Below are positions 48,911 to 59,062 of a stretch of 64,000 nt of DNA, piece after piece. The stretch's first letter is position 1, and each line of letters begins with the position of its first letter. The notes beneath the pieces were generated by a model. The model was not told where the DNA came from and searched no databases. It saw only the letters and a list, made by a program, of their open reading frames with translations. Source of the DNA: Microglena sp. YARC. Taxonomy: Eukaryota > Chlorophyta > Chlorophyceae > Chlamydomonadales > Chlamydomonadaceae. The stretch is taken from NCBI GenBank assembly GCA_022414725.1, contig CM039464.1:29261433-29325432 (forward strand). Reading direction: 5' to 3'. Both the position numbers and the translations under genes were made by a program.

Positions 48911-49285
48911 ACTCGGGAGCTGGAGGGACCAGGCGCCGGTATGCATTATGCCGACTCAGTGTCCGACATATATCGGACAATAACAACTGCAGCTTGGGGG
49001 GTCTTCAGTAGAGTACTATTTTTTTCATTTTCGGTTGCGCTTTTGACGCAACCAAAAATGGAAATCTGCGCACTGCCCCCAGAAGGGGTTTAAAGATTTG
49101 TGTCAAACGTGCAGTCAGGCTCCAAAACCGACTAGCGAGTGCGACTAGCAAAGTTTATGTAGATATTGATGCGGCGAATGTAGAGAAATATGAAGGAGCA
49201 GATAAATATGAAGGTACAGACCATGTTGCATGTGTACCGCCATTGCTGATACTTGGCCTCAGGATTGGCCGAAGCATTGGTAGAG
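48910..49285. other. No gene seen
   Basis: It contains a diverged module fragment (CTGCAGCTTGGGGGGTCTTC near 48987), a GGTTGCG-CTTTTGA-CGCAACC stem-loop near 49034 and otherwise unique sequence. Confidence 0.4.
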
Positions 49286-49560
49286 ACTGCTACTGCAGCT
49301 TTGGGGGGTCTTCAGCACCACCCCCAACCCCAGCTCCGACTAGCAAAGTTCATGTAGATACTGATTCGGCGAATGGTTCAATGGTTTATCATTTCACTGG
49401 GCTGAAGAAGGTGCTGGGTCCGAATCCCTACGGGTGCGCTTTAGTGTTCGCTGTCAACCGCCATGGTAGCTTTGTCTAAGTGAAGTAGCAGCCACTTCCC
49501 TACCGCCGTACGACAGGGCTCCCTCTATACCACGCCCCATCGGGCGTTATCATTACTCAA
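49285..49560 (+). mobile_element. SINE family 1, most complete copy
   Basis: The 5' module (CTGCTACTGCAGCTTTGGGG through CTAGCAAAGTTCATGTAGAT) leads into the head CGGCGAATGGTTCAATGGTT, then B box GGGTCCGAATCCC, CGCTGTCAACCGCCATGGTA, AGTAGCAGCC and the end CATCGGGCGTTATCATTAC. It shows that the module at the insertase stop codon is the SINE's 5' part. Confidence 0.78.
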
Positions 49561-49574
49561 TACAGATCTTTCGT

Positions 49575-50870
49575 GTAACAAATTCAATTCTGTAGACTTT
49601 TTGCCCCTCTAGATGCCCATAAAACAGCCTCGCACATCACACCAGCTAACAACCCCTCTTACCCGCCTAGAAACGGCGCCCACCTCACAAACGCCCAATC
49701 CCAAGGACAGTGGACCCTGACATGCCAATATAATGTCCAGGAGTACCGCACTCTCATGCAACTCATCCACAGATCCCCCCTGGACAGGCACCCTGACTTG
49801 GACATCCCAGCCACTGGACACTGTCATATCCAAACAGGCCTCCTCCCCCTTGCCCGACCCAATGGAGCTCCACCCATCCACCCCACCACCACATACCTTA
49901 ACTCCTCCTCTGGCAATTGCATTGGTCACCTCCCCACCTCCTCGGCCAACAGACTCCAACGCCAATACAACACCACCCAAGCGACCATACCCATCCCGAG
50001 GCGCTTACACTCCCAAGGGTCCTTTGCTGGAGACCTAGCCAGCCTATTCCACCAACTCAAGGACGCCACCACCACCGCTCCTCAGTCCTCACTCCACCCT
50101 CCTTCAAGCCCTCACGTTGTTGGGAGTCCAAACAGACAGGTCAACAAAGCCACTCCTATGCCACCCATCTCTACCCCACTGCTCTCCCCCCCCCACCCTC
50201 ATGACCATCTGTTCGGGGCAAGCCCAGACCCATACTCTCACCCATGGGCAGGAACATCAGTGATACACTCCCTGAAGGATGCTAAGAAAGCCCAGAAGAC
50301 AGTCGGATGGGCACTCACCACTTCACCAGCGCCAAGGCAGCCCAAACTCACTCCATTCCCACCCGCACCTACCCTCCTCTTGGTCCCACACACAAAGCGC
50401 AAAGCCTACGAAACACACACTGTCCACCCCTGGGTCCAGGTCCTAGATACGGTGTCCCAGCCATGGCCCCCATTATCCATTTACCGTCCATCTGGACTGG
50501 CGGTAAAATCACCTCCATCATTGCAAAGACAAAGGGGCACCAACTCCTCCTCATCGGCATCCCCCTGAGCCAACTAAGCTATGCTATATAAATATGCGGA
50601 AATGGGAAATCAACACAAGACCCTATCACAGGCTCTGAAAGATCAGGGATATAAAGTAATTCCCTCACTTTTACATTGGGTACCACAGGAACCATACCTA
50701 TCAATGCACTTCCCAACCTCACCCGATTAGGTATCTCCAAAGTAGCCGCCCTCAAGCTCTGCAGCAAACTCCGCACCCATGCCACTGTCTCCTCCCAGTT
50801 CATTGTTGCGTGCAGAAGACACATGGAACAGGCTCCTCCCCCCCCCCCCTCCCCCCCATTAGCGGCTGGT
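49575..50870 (+). pseudogene. Decayed retroelement ORF, C-terminal part
   Basis: A plus-strand frame is open from about 49575 to 50568 and contains YNVQEYRTLMQLIHRSP. The frame then changes. Between 50460 and 50870, segments in different frames read IWTGGKITSIIAKTKGHQLL, KYAEMGNQHKTLSQALKDQG and GTTGTIPINALPNLTRLGIS, ending FIVACRRHMEQ. That order (hydrophobic strand, K-KY--L---L---GY-V, LG--G-I, L--LGI, RR) resembles the endonuclease-like tail found after reverse transcriptase in some LINE-like elements. At least two frameshifts and a stop break it. I see no reverse-transcriptase motif, so assignment is by the tail only. Confidence 0.4.
50828..50860. repeat. Poly(C) tract
   Basis: CCTCCCCCCCCCCCTCCCCC, just before repeat B. 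Confidence 0.85.
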
Positions 50871-50960
50871 CCCAGTGAAAGCAAACGGGCTGGCCACCTC
50901 GACCTCACGCCTAGTAACAAGGCGTATTATTTATGTATGTACGTATTTATTTATTTATTT
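50861..50960 (+). repeat. Repeat B with ATTT tail
   Basis: GGTCCCAGTGAAAGCAAACG, GGCTGGCCACCTCGACCTCA, CGCCTAGTAACAAGGCGTAT, then ATTT repeats. Confidence 0.8.
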
Positions 50961-50964
50961 TTAT

Positions 50965-51087
<123 letters not shown>

Positions 51088-51089
51088 AT

Positions 51090-51455
51090 ATAATAGTTCC
51101 ATGTAGGAGGTTGTCACGGTTTTTGCGCGTGCCCGGCGCGTGTTCAGCCCCTTTTGGCCTAGCCACTTGGGGCTTTGGTTCCGTATCTTGCCGACCTGTC
51201 GCTGACGTGGCCACGGGGGTCTTCCCGTCGGAACGACGGGATCAATGCTAGTTATTATTAAAGTTGCGTTGTCCGCTCGACCGAGGCAAAGGTCCCGCTT
51301 ATCTGGCAAGCATTTTTTCTCTGGTCTGGAAAAAATACACCTCAACCGTCAACTGCTGATCTGGCACATGTCGACCTCAACGCGCCATTTCGACCAACCG
51401 TATTGTGATGTCGTTGCGTAGGTTTGGCGCGTACTGGCCGACCAACAGTCTCTCT
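51090..51455. other. CpG-rich unique sequence, no gene seen
   Basis: Single-copy, higher GC, with CCCGTCGGAACGACGGG as a small palindrome near 51226. Minus-strand and plus-strand frames are short. Confidence 0.4.
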
Positions 51456-51459
51456 CTCT

Positions 51460-51612
51460 ATATATATATAAATATATTATATATTGGCCGACCAACCAAA
51501 TATATATATGCCAATACCATATATTGGCCGACCACCAAAATATATATGCCGATATATATAATATATGTATATATATGCCGATATATAATATATATGTATA
51601 TATATATGTATA

Positions 51613-51654
<42 letters not shown>

Positions 51655-51655
51655 G
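51460..51655. repeat. (TA)n with ATTGGCCGACCAACC units
   Basis: TATATATATA runs and three copies of TATTGGCCGACCAACCAAAT or variants. Confidence 0.88.
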
Positions 51656-51892
51656 GGATACTGTTTAGGGTCCGGTTAAGGTCTGGGTCTTGGAGGGTTT
51701 ATGCTCGAGCTCTAAGGGGTAGGTCACACTGCTTTTTGGTCCGGCCGATTTTGGTCCGATTTGGGTCGATTTGGGTCGATTTAACTTATCACCAAAATCT
51801 TAGTGGTCACACTACAACATTCACCAACATCGATTTTGGTCAGGACCAAATCGGACCAAAAGCTAAAGCTAAATCGACCAAAAGCAAAAGCA

Positions 51893-51942
<50 letters not shown>
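51893..51942. repeat. Poly(G) tract, 50 bp
   Basis: Fifty consecutive G inside the left subterminal region of the Harbinger element. Confidence 0.95.
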
Positions 51943-51943
<1 letters not shown>

Positions 51944-52457
51944 ATTTGCCTCGATTTAGCTTTTGGTCCGGTTTTATTTCTGGAACTTAATATTCTTTTC
52001 TGTTATTATCTTTTCCGTTTCTTCGTTGTTTCGCTCGTACTTTTTCTTATCCAATTCTTGATTATTGTTGCTTCTAGTCTTCAAATTTTTCAAAGGGTGT
52101 GGCACAGTCGCAAGCTGATATTGTGTTGAGATATGGCCCAAATAGCTGCTAATGAGAAGGAGCATGTTACATAAATTGTATAAAAAAAAACGAAATCACC
52201 CAACTCTCTCTCGCTATTGGGGATGTCTCTTCAGCCTATTGGGCTTGCACATGATCATTACTTCATTAGGAGTGTGCTGTCAAGCAACTGCCTACTAAGC
52301 TTTTTCAATGCTTTTTCTTTCAGCACTTCTTGTCACGGTTGGGCAAGTCTGTCAGCCTATTTGGCTTACCCCTGGACTGTCACACACTGACCTAAACATG
52401 TCATAGGCTGACCCCTGGACTGGCACTGACTAACCTAGAAACCGGGGCCTGGGCAGC

Positions 52458-53942
52458 CTAGGTTTCTAGGTAAGTTTCTAGGTCAGAACGAGGATGGTGC
52501 CTGCTATCTCTCAAATCCGAGTGGGCCATGAAAAAGGTTTCCCAACTGTGCGCGTGTGTGTAGGTTACGGGCTCAACCCCAAGCACCCTCTCCATGTAGG
52601 AAGCTAGCAAGTTCCTCTTGTGACCAGATGCACCCATGGTACCAGTTTCCCAATTGACTGTGTTGATATCAGAGGGGACAACAGCTTCCATCTGCATGTC
52701 TTGAGGGTAAGGATGCCTGCGCTCCAAGAAGTTGTGCAAGGCACAGCATATCCGAGAAACCTTGACCGCAGTGACAGGGTCTCCAAGACGTGTACTGTAT
52801 AGTAGCCTAAATCGACCCTTCAGTCTACCGAATGCACTCTCAACAACCCGCCTATCAGCTTGGATAACACTCCGGAGAGTGGACTTTGTGTGTGCAGCAC
52901 GCCAATCTATAAATGCGGAGACGAGAATAAGTTACAAGCACTGGAGACCCATTAAGGGGCACCAGTGGAGGAAAGGGGGCGGTAGCCTGGAACCTGATCA
53001 GGGTACAGGCTAGACAGCGCGTGTCAGAAGAACCGATGACACAGTCAACAGGAAGTCGTCACAGTGTCATGAAGAATGACATAGTCTACGGGAAGCTGAC
53101 ATAGTACTGTCAGGACCGATAGTTCTAAGGGAGTACATAAGGAGTCACCAAGACATAAAACAAGCGAGAGCACCGCTATTCATGCTGATACCGCCTTGTT
53201 CTAATCAAAGCATAGTTGAAGTTGAACTGGGCAGGTGTAGGGTTGCCCAAAATGCCCACCTCATAACACTTCATGAGGTGCTCTCTCAACGTAAAGGCAC
53301 CATCGCCAACTAAATACGGCATTACTTCCACCCCATCAATATGTCGAGGCTGTGACCCTTGGGGCATGGCCAAGTACTCCTGGATTCTCTGGCCTAGACC
53401 ACTCATATTAAAGCAAGCAGCATCCCCTGCACTCCCTGCCTCACCCAGGCGCAAGTACTTGAATAGTCCAGCTGCATCAACATATGCAAACAGAAGGATG
53501 GCGTGATATTTTTTGTAGCAATAGTATGCATCACCAAATTCTGTAGGACTTTCTATCCTAACAAAGATCCCATCGGTGGCGCCCGCACACATGGGCAGGC
53601 CACACAATTTCTCAAAACCGTCCATACATTCAATGAAAGCATCCCCGGTAGGGAAGCTCACGTTGTCTGAAAAAATGCACCTGATAAGACGCTAATAGCG
53701 GCATGGATGATATACGTCACAACTGTTTTGCTTACATCGTACAAGCGAGCAAGCGAGTGATGTGCTTGAGCATTGCAGATCCAATCCAAGAAGATGCAAA
53801 GTCTTTTCCAGGCTGGGATTGTTGTCCTCAATTGTGTGGTAGCTCTGCCCAAGTTGTGCCCCCGTGTCCTGCACAAGAAGATCATTACGAGGTCAGTACA
53901 TGAGGTCAGTACATAATGGGTCCTGCGATGCCCACCCCACAC
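52458..53942 (-). CDS. PIF/Harbinger transposase (DDE_Tnp_4 type), frame-disrupted
   Basis: Exon A (about 53868 to 53192) holds a helix-turn-helix segment (ARLYDVSKTVVTYIIHAAIS), then the catalytic core: first Asp in CAGATDGIFVRIESPTEF, second Asp in GEAGSAGDAACFNMS. Exon B (52851 to 52458) supplies the Glu in RVVESAFGRLKGRFRLL and LHNFLERR. Joining CAAGGCG|GTATCA (donor at 53191) to GATAG|GCGGGTT (acceptor at 52852) keeps the frame and restores the family's R.RRVVE..FGRLK block. All three DDE residues are present. One base is missing in the A6 run at 53670-53675 (minus-strand T run), and the frame also changes near 53830. These may be decay or homopolymer sequencing errors. Confidence 0.85.
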
Positions 53943-53973
53943 TATGGGGCTGGGATGATGGGTGGTGCCACAC

Positions 53974-54020
53974 AGGCGTACCCCCAGACGTACCCATAGG
54001 GTACGTCTGGGGGTACGCCT
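53974..54020. repeat. Perfect 47-bp hairpin
   Basis: Arms AGGCGTACCCCCAGACGTAC plus CC (22 nt) pair perfectly around ATA. Direct repeats GGGATGATGGGTGGT lie on both sides (53952 and 54021). Confidence 0.95.
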
Positions 54021-54050
54021 GGGATGATGGGTGGTCCATTCATGCCAACT

Positions 54051-54082
54051 AGAGGTGACCGCCCTATCGGGCGGTCACCTCT
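54051..54082. repeat. Perfect 14-bp stem-loop
   Basis: AGAGGTGACCGCCC-TATC-GGGCGGTCACCTCT, 30 bp from the previous hairpin. Confidence 0.95.
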
Positions 54083-54084
54083 CG

Positions 54085-54300
54085 CACGGTCGTGGGTTCG
54101 TGGGTCTCGGTCTGGGTTTCGGTCAGGGTCTGTGCCTCGGTCTGGGTCTCGGGTCTGGGTCTGTGTATCGGTCTGTGCCGGGTCTGTGTCTCGGTCTGTG
54201 TCTCGGTCTGGGTCTCGGTCTGGGTCTGGGCGGGTCTGGGTCTCGGTCTGGGTCTCGGTCTGGGTCTCGGTCTCGGTCTCGGTCTCGGTCTTCTGCGCCT
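54085..54300. repeat. (GGTCTCGGTCTG)n minisatellite
   Basis: GGTCTGGGTCTCGGTCTGTG and variants, giving Arg/Pro- or Ser/Val-rich spurious frames. Confidence 0.93.
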
Positions 54301-54402
54301 CGAAGCTTCCATGCGGCATCCGCAGGTCGTGAACAACGCCGGCTGGCGTCACCCGAGGGCGCCCACGGGCGCCGAACCCTTAGGTTAAATTGCTCTTCCT
54401 CC

Positions 54403-54476
54403 TCCTCCTCCTCCTCCTCCTCCTCCAGTGTGAGCGGTGTAACCGTGGTGTATCTGCTTAGTTGAGGGCGGTAAAC
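54403..54476 (-). repeat. Dispersed repeat D, copy 2
   Basis: TCCTCC run, CAGTGTGAGCGGTGTAACCG, TGGTGTATCTGCTTAGTTGA and GGGCGG; the inverse of 31770-31860. Confidence 0.7.
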
Positions 54477-54834
54477 ACGAGCCAGAACCCCCCTAGCTAG
54501 ATGGCTATACTGATTTTTTTGTTGCATGTTGTTGGCACATTACTCGTGCGGTACCCACGAGAGAGATTGTCACTTGGTAATATGAATTCAGGAACCTCGT
54601 CGTATTTCCTATGTAGCAAGACTTGAGAGGTTGAATTTAAATTGGTACATTATTGATTATTCCTACTTGGTACCTCATTAGATGTTCCCAGCAAGCGAAT
54701 CGTTACATTATTCCCCGATTGAACTTGGCTACATCCCTCTAGCAAGCAACTTGGATTTCTTTTCTTAATATTATTAATTGACGACTTGGTCATATAATTT
54801 CCCAAATCTGTATTGTTTCCACTATCCAGTCTCC

Positions 54835-55000
54835 CTACTTGCAGCTCCCTGTAGCTCCGTCCCTGCTGCGGGCAGCTCCCAGCTCCCTGCTCCCTGCTCC
54901 CTGCTCCCAGCTCCCAGCTCCCTGCAGGTCCTCCTGGTCCCAGCACCTTGCGGGTCCTGCAGGTCCTGCAGGTCCTGCAAAAAAAAAAAAAAAAAAACCA
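54835..55000. repeat. CAGCTCCCTGCTCC and GCAGGTCCT repeats, then poly(A)
   Basis: Tandem CCCTGCTCCCAGCTCC and GGTCCTGCA units followed by 19 A. No gene is assigned. Confidence 0.85.
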
Positions 55001-55209
55001 ATTAAAAAACTGGTGCAAGCGCACTTTTTCAAAGGCAAGTGCGTTTTTTTGACAGCGCACATTTTTTAAGGCATCGGCACTTTGGGGGCTGTAAAATAAT
55101 TGTCATCAGTTCAAAAACATTACAGCTTTTAGACTTGAAAACAAACAGTTATACTCCTTTATCTAAGTAGCTGACCAAAAGCAAAATCGGATCAAAAACT
55201 GTCTCAAAG

Positions 55210-55320
55210 ACCAGATGTTGCTTTCGATTTAGCTTTTGGTCCGCTTTTGGTCCGCTTTTGGTCCGCTTTTGGTCCGCTTTTGGTCCGCTTTTGGTCCGCT
55301 TTTGGTCGCCATTGGTCCCC
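55210..55320. repeat. Subterminal array TTTTGGTCCGC
   Basis: Seven tandem 11-bp copies near the right Harbinger end. Related TTGGTCCGATTT motifs lie near the left end. Repeated subterminal motifs are typical transposase-binding sites. Confidence 0.8.
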
Positions 55321-55401
55321 ACCAAGATCGGACCAAAATCGAACCAGAAGCAGGAGCTAAATCGACCAAAAGCAAAAGCAGTGTGACCTAACCGGGCCTT
55401 A

Positions 55402-55578
55402 ACATTCGGGAAGATGCTTGGAAACATTCCACCAGTTAAGTAGTCTTCGCATCTGGCCAGGTCAGCTCAAAATGGATCAACGTGGCAAAGTCGCTTCCTT
55501 GCTATCCAGACGCTAATTCCAGCGTTATTCCGCTTTTTGCCGCTTCTGCCCGCTTCAAGAACATGAGAAGGAGGCAGC
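55402..55578. other. Short unique spacer
   Basis: Sequence between the Harbinger element and the LTR element. No gene seen. Confidence 0.4.
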
Positions 55579-56531
55579 TGTAACACTGGTGATTTGGTTG
55601 CTATGGTGCGCGCTTTTAGAGTGACCTACAATACAACAGTAACACACTGACTGATAAGCAGACGAGTATGGTATTGCTACACTCTGACTAACACAGGTGT
55701 ACTTCTCTTACTTTCTACACGAGTGAACCAGACTGGTCTGCGACACTGGTGACTAATCCCACGTAGGCAGGAAAGATAGGCACGGGGCTTAGATCCGTAC
55801 TTCTCAAGGGGGAGGGTGTCGTACGTCGACGAGTAACACGAAATCCGTGCCTACGGCAGGATAGACAGCCGAGCGCTATTACTTGCTCGTACTGCTCAGG
55901 GGGCCCTAGCTAATTCCGTCTATGATAGGAAAGAGAGAAAAGGCGCTAACACTCGTAACTTTCCAGGGGGAATTAATCTAATTCCGAGCCTAAGTGCGGG
56001 GATCAGGAAATAGCCCACTAAGGTACGTACTTCGCAGAGTGTCTAGGATATCTAGGTAACCAGGGGCTTGGGGGCCGGGACAAGGATATGTCGCTGTTGC
56101 CGGGGCTGGGGTCTTCAGGGTCTTGGCAAGTCAGGGTCTTGGGTCGCGACAGGGGTATGTCCGACAGGGCGATGCGGGACTCAAGAGCAAACTCACGTAG
56201 AGGGAGACGGGGACAGGGACTTGGCACAGGGGATGACTTCAGGTTGACTCAGCGTTACAAAGCGTGAATCAAGACATAAGTAAAGAACAGAGTTGCGGGT
56301 TATCAATTTATAGGCCTCAGCAGGGCGGCGAAACTAGGTTACATAAAACATGGCTTGGCCCTTCAATTGGCGGCGAAACTAGATCTCAGATCGGGACCTT
56401 GGACGGACCCCTACAAATGCGACGGAACCTTCGACAAGTCCGCGCCCTAATTACTACTCGAATCTCTCATATCTGACTGTACTGCGCTACGTGCGCGTAT
56501 CTTTGTGTCACACCCGAATCGTGGTGTAACA
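55579..56531 (-). mobile_element. Long terminal repeat A (3' LTR of copy 1)
   Basis: 953 bp. On the minus strand it starts TGTTACACCACGATTCGGGT and ends CACCAGTGTTACA, so it has TG...CA ends. It matches 60331-61285 almost base for base apart from a few single-base indels. On the minus strand the purine-rich GAGGTAGTGGGGGTGAG, a likely polypurine tract, directly precedes it. Confidence 0.9.
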
Positions 56532-56867
56532 CTCACCCCCACTACCTCAAGCAAATGATGCCCTCATCATTAGAACTGAACCCTAGGACTATGCTACTAG
56601 GTGAAAAAACAAAAAATATTACATTAATCTAGGCTTGGATCTTGGACTTGAAATCTTGGACTCGGACTTGGATCTTGGAAACTTGGACTTATTACTACTT
56701 ATCTACTATGTACCGTAAAGTGCAGGTACTTGTATCAGGGTCCTATGCTACTACAACCGTTCTATTTAGTCCAAAAAAATATTCCTCGGGGGGCACGGGT
56801 GAGTACAAAAAAAACTAAATAGAATGTAGTCCACATCATAGAATGTAGTCCACATAATGTAATGTAA

Positions 56868-57134
56868 TCAAGGCGCACGCCTGGGGCGTGAGCTGGTGCC
56901 AGGTAGGCGGTGAGGTCGCTGGTGGCTGTTACCATCAGTGTCCTCGTAGTCCTCGCCCTGCTGGTTGTTGAGCAAGGGCAGGAGGGGGGACTCATTGTCC
57001 ATGGGCTCTTCAGTAACCCTGGTGTAGAGCCCTGGTGGCACAAAGTGTCCGGGTGTGCAGTGCGGCAAGCATTGTATCAAGACTGGAGCTTGAGCTACAA
57101 GTGTGGGTCTAAGACAACTCATGGCTCGTATCAA
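56868..57134 (-). CDS. Small conserved ORF of the LTR element, copy 1
   Basis: Eighty-eight codons that end RPHRLPGTSSRPRRAP and include VTEEPMDNESPLLPLLNNQQ. The copy in the second internal region (61589-61855) differs by one residue that I can see. It may be the last piece of a lost pol gene. No domain recognised. Confidence 0.35.
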   Translation of the reverse strand: MIRAMSCLRPTLVAQAPVLIQCLPHCTPGHFVPPGLYTRVTEEPMDNESPLLPLLNNQQGEDYEDTDGNSHQRPHRLPGTSSRPRRAP

Positions 57135-57194
57135 TTTGTTTTCCAGGGTCTAGACGTCTCTAGTTCCATTTTTTTTCTTTTTTTCTTCTAGGTA

Positions 57195-57710
57195 AATCAT
57201 GTGTTCGAGGGCCAGATCCCGGTGGTGCCAGGTCTGCCTCGGGGTCTTGGGTCTTGGGTCGTGGGTCTTGGGTTCTAGGTTTCATGTTGTTCGATGGCCA
57301 GATCCCGGTGGTGCCAGGTCTGCCTCGGGGTCTTGGGTCTTGGGTCTTGGGTCTTGGGTCTTGGTTCTAGGTTTCATGTTGTTAGATGGCCAGATCCCGG
57401 TGGTACCAGGTCTGCCTCGGGGTCTTGGTCTTGGGTCGTGGGTCTTGGGTTCTAGGTTTCATGTTGTTCGATGGCCAGATCCGGTGGTGCCAGGTCTGCC
57501 TCGGGGTCTTGGGTCTTGGGTCTTGGGTCTTGGGTCTTGGGTCTTGGGTTCTAGGTTTCATGTTGTTCGATGGCCAGATCCCGGTGGTGCCAGGTCTGCC
57601 TCGGGGTCTTGGGTCTTGGGTCTTGGGTTCTAGGTTTCATGTTGTTCGATGGCCAGATACCGGTGGTGCCAGGTCTGCCTCGGGGTCTTGGTTTTTTTTG
57701 GTGACTTGTT
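57195..57710. repeat. Satellite inside the LTR element, copy 1
   Basis: About seven units of 65-90 bp: GATGGCCAGATCCCGGTGGT, GCCAGGTCTGCCTCGGGGTC, (TTGGGTC)n, TAGGTTTCATGTTGTTCG. Confidence 0.93.
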
Positions 57711-58183
57711 ACACCTCAGGGTTTTGGTATACCCTAGGACTGATGGCTTGGGACTCGTTACACCTTAGGGACTTTGTACACCCTAGGACTGATGGCTTGA
57801 GACTCGTTACACCTCAGGGTTTTGGTATACCCTAGGACTGATGGCTTGGACTCGTTACACCTTAGGGACTTTGTACACCCCACTACCCTAGGACTGATGG
57901 CTTGGAACGCACAACTGGATATTTCGGGAGATGGGTCAAGGGACAGAAGTGTGTAGTACGTTTTTTCTACCTTTGCGGATAGACAAAACGGACACAACAC
58001 CCGCTTTTTCCAACTCTGCCCTTGAGGATACAACGTAGTGGATGGTTGTGTTTGTTCCTTATGCTGCCCTTGAGGATGGAATATTAGGTGATATTGTACC
58101 TTTCTTGGCTCGAGGATAGAACGTAGTGGATGGTTCTTTTGTTCCTTTATCCGGACGTCATGTACATGATCGAGACGGCAGTT

Positions 58184-58815
58184 TCAGATTTCACTACCAA
58201 ATGCGTGCCGGGGAGATAACTTCCTGTTGTACCTCCCATAGCCCCATCGGCGGTTTTGGGCCTCCCTATATGGGCACTCTTGAGTCCAATGTCCAAGCTC
58301 TCGGCAACGGAAACACCCGTCATTGGCCCGCAAGTATTCCCTGCCCTCCGGGGTCAAAGGAGGAAGGGTCGTGCCATGCCCGTTCCTGTCTCCCTGCCTA
58401 GTTGAGCTTGGGAAAGTACCCTTGTCGAATTGGGCTTGGGTTTTTGTCCCCGCCTACTCGCATTTGGGTGTTGCCTCAATTGCTCGTGCATCTCTTGACC
58501 AACTTCTTCTCTCACGGCTTGGATGATCTGGAACATCTGATGCGGATCCAAGTGAAAAAATTGTTGATGCGGAGGTTGTTGAGGTTGATGCGCATCATCC
58601 TCCATGTTATCCATGGTGACATCCTTTTGCCGGGGTTGGATGTCTAGAATCAATTGCTCCCTCAGGGCTTGCATGATTTGGGTTAGTTGGATTGGGTCTA
58701 TGTGGGCGAAGTTCTGGAGTAGTTGACCGTTTCGGACAAGTGGCGCTTGGTCAGGTGTTTGCCCCACTTGCGGACATTGCTTAGCATTCACGTCTTTCAT
58801 GCTCACGTCTTTCAT
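58184..58815 (-). CDS. Gag of the LTR element, copy 1 (frameshifted)
   Basis: Starts MKDVSMKDVNAKQCPQVGQT. A Gln-rich region has two related segments, HIDPIQLTQIMQALREQL and HLDPHQMFQIIQAVREEV. Then, in a shifted frame, comes a retroviral-type zinc knuckle CFRCRELGHWTQEC (CX2CX4HX4C, 58274-58315), followed by a stop at 58184. Gag assembles the particle, and the knuckle binds element RNA. The frame break lies at an A run (ACAAAAACCC, one A more than in copy 2), so it may be a sequencing error. No capsid fold is recognisable by eye. Confidence 0.78.
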
Positions 58816-59062
58816 GCTGAATCACAGGGGTGTTAGAGACGAGGAGCGGAGGGGAGAGTAACGTTTACCAAGGCTGGTAAACTTGTAGCCCTAGCTCGGC
58901 TTGTAGTCCAAGGGCTCTAGCTAATTCCTTCATATTTTCTATTTTAATGATATCTAGCTCCATGCGTCTTTGAAGGCCATGAGACTTGGTTGGGGGCTTG
59001 GCTAGGGCGAGAGGGCTGCGCGCTACCGGCATGTGGCCAGAGAGATGTCTAGCACTTCCGTA

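Larger units (their letters stand above)
51668..55398 (-). mobile_element. PIF/Harbinger DNA transposon, complete, 3.7 kb
   Basis: Flanked by a 3-bp duplication TTA (51665-51667 and 55399-55401). Inverted ends are GGGTCCGGTTA...GTCACACTGCTTTT at the left and its counterpart GGCCCGGTTAGGTCACACTG at the right. The left end has about 45 bp of extra sequence inside it. Subterminal TTTTGGTCCGATTT/TTTTGGTCCGC motifs occur at both ends, in opposite orientation, and are tandemly repeated seven times at 55.23-55.31 kb. A DDE transposase lies on the minus strand. TWA duplication, GGNCC ends and a DDE_Tnp_4-type transposase define PIF/Harbinger. I did not find the Myb-like partner gene. Confidence 0.9.

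Noticed and set aside
57199..57835. Leu/Gly/Ser-rich ORFs repeated in both LTR element copies
   Set aside because: They translate the GGTCTTGG satellite on the strand opposite to gag, and unit lengths change the frame.
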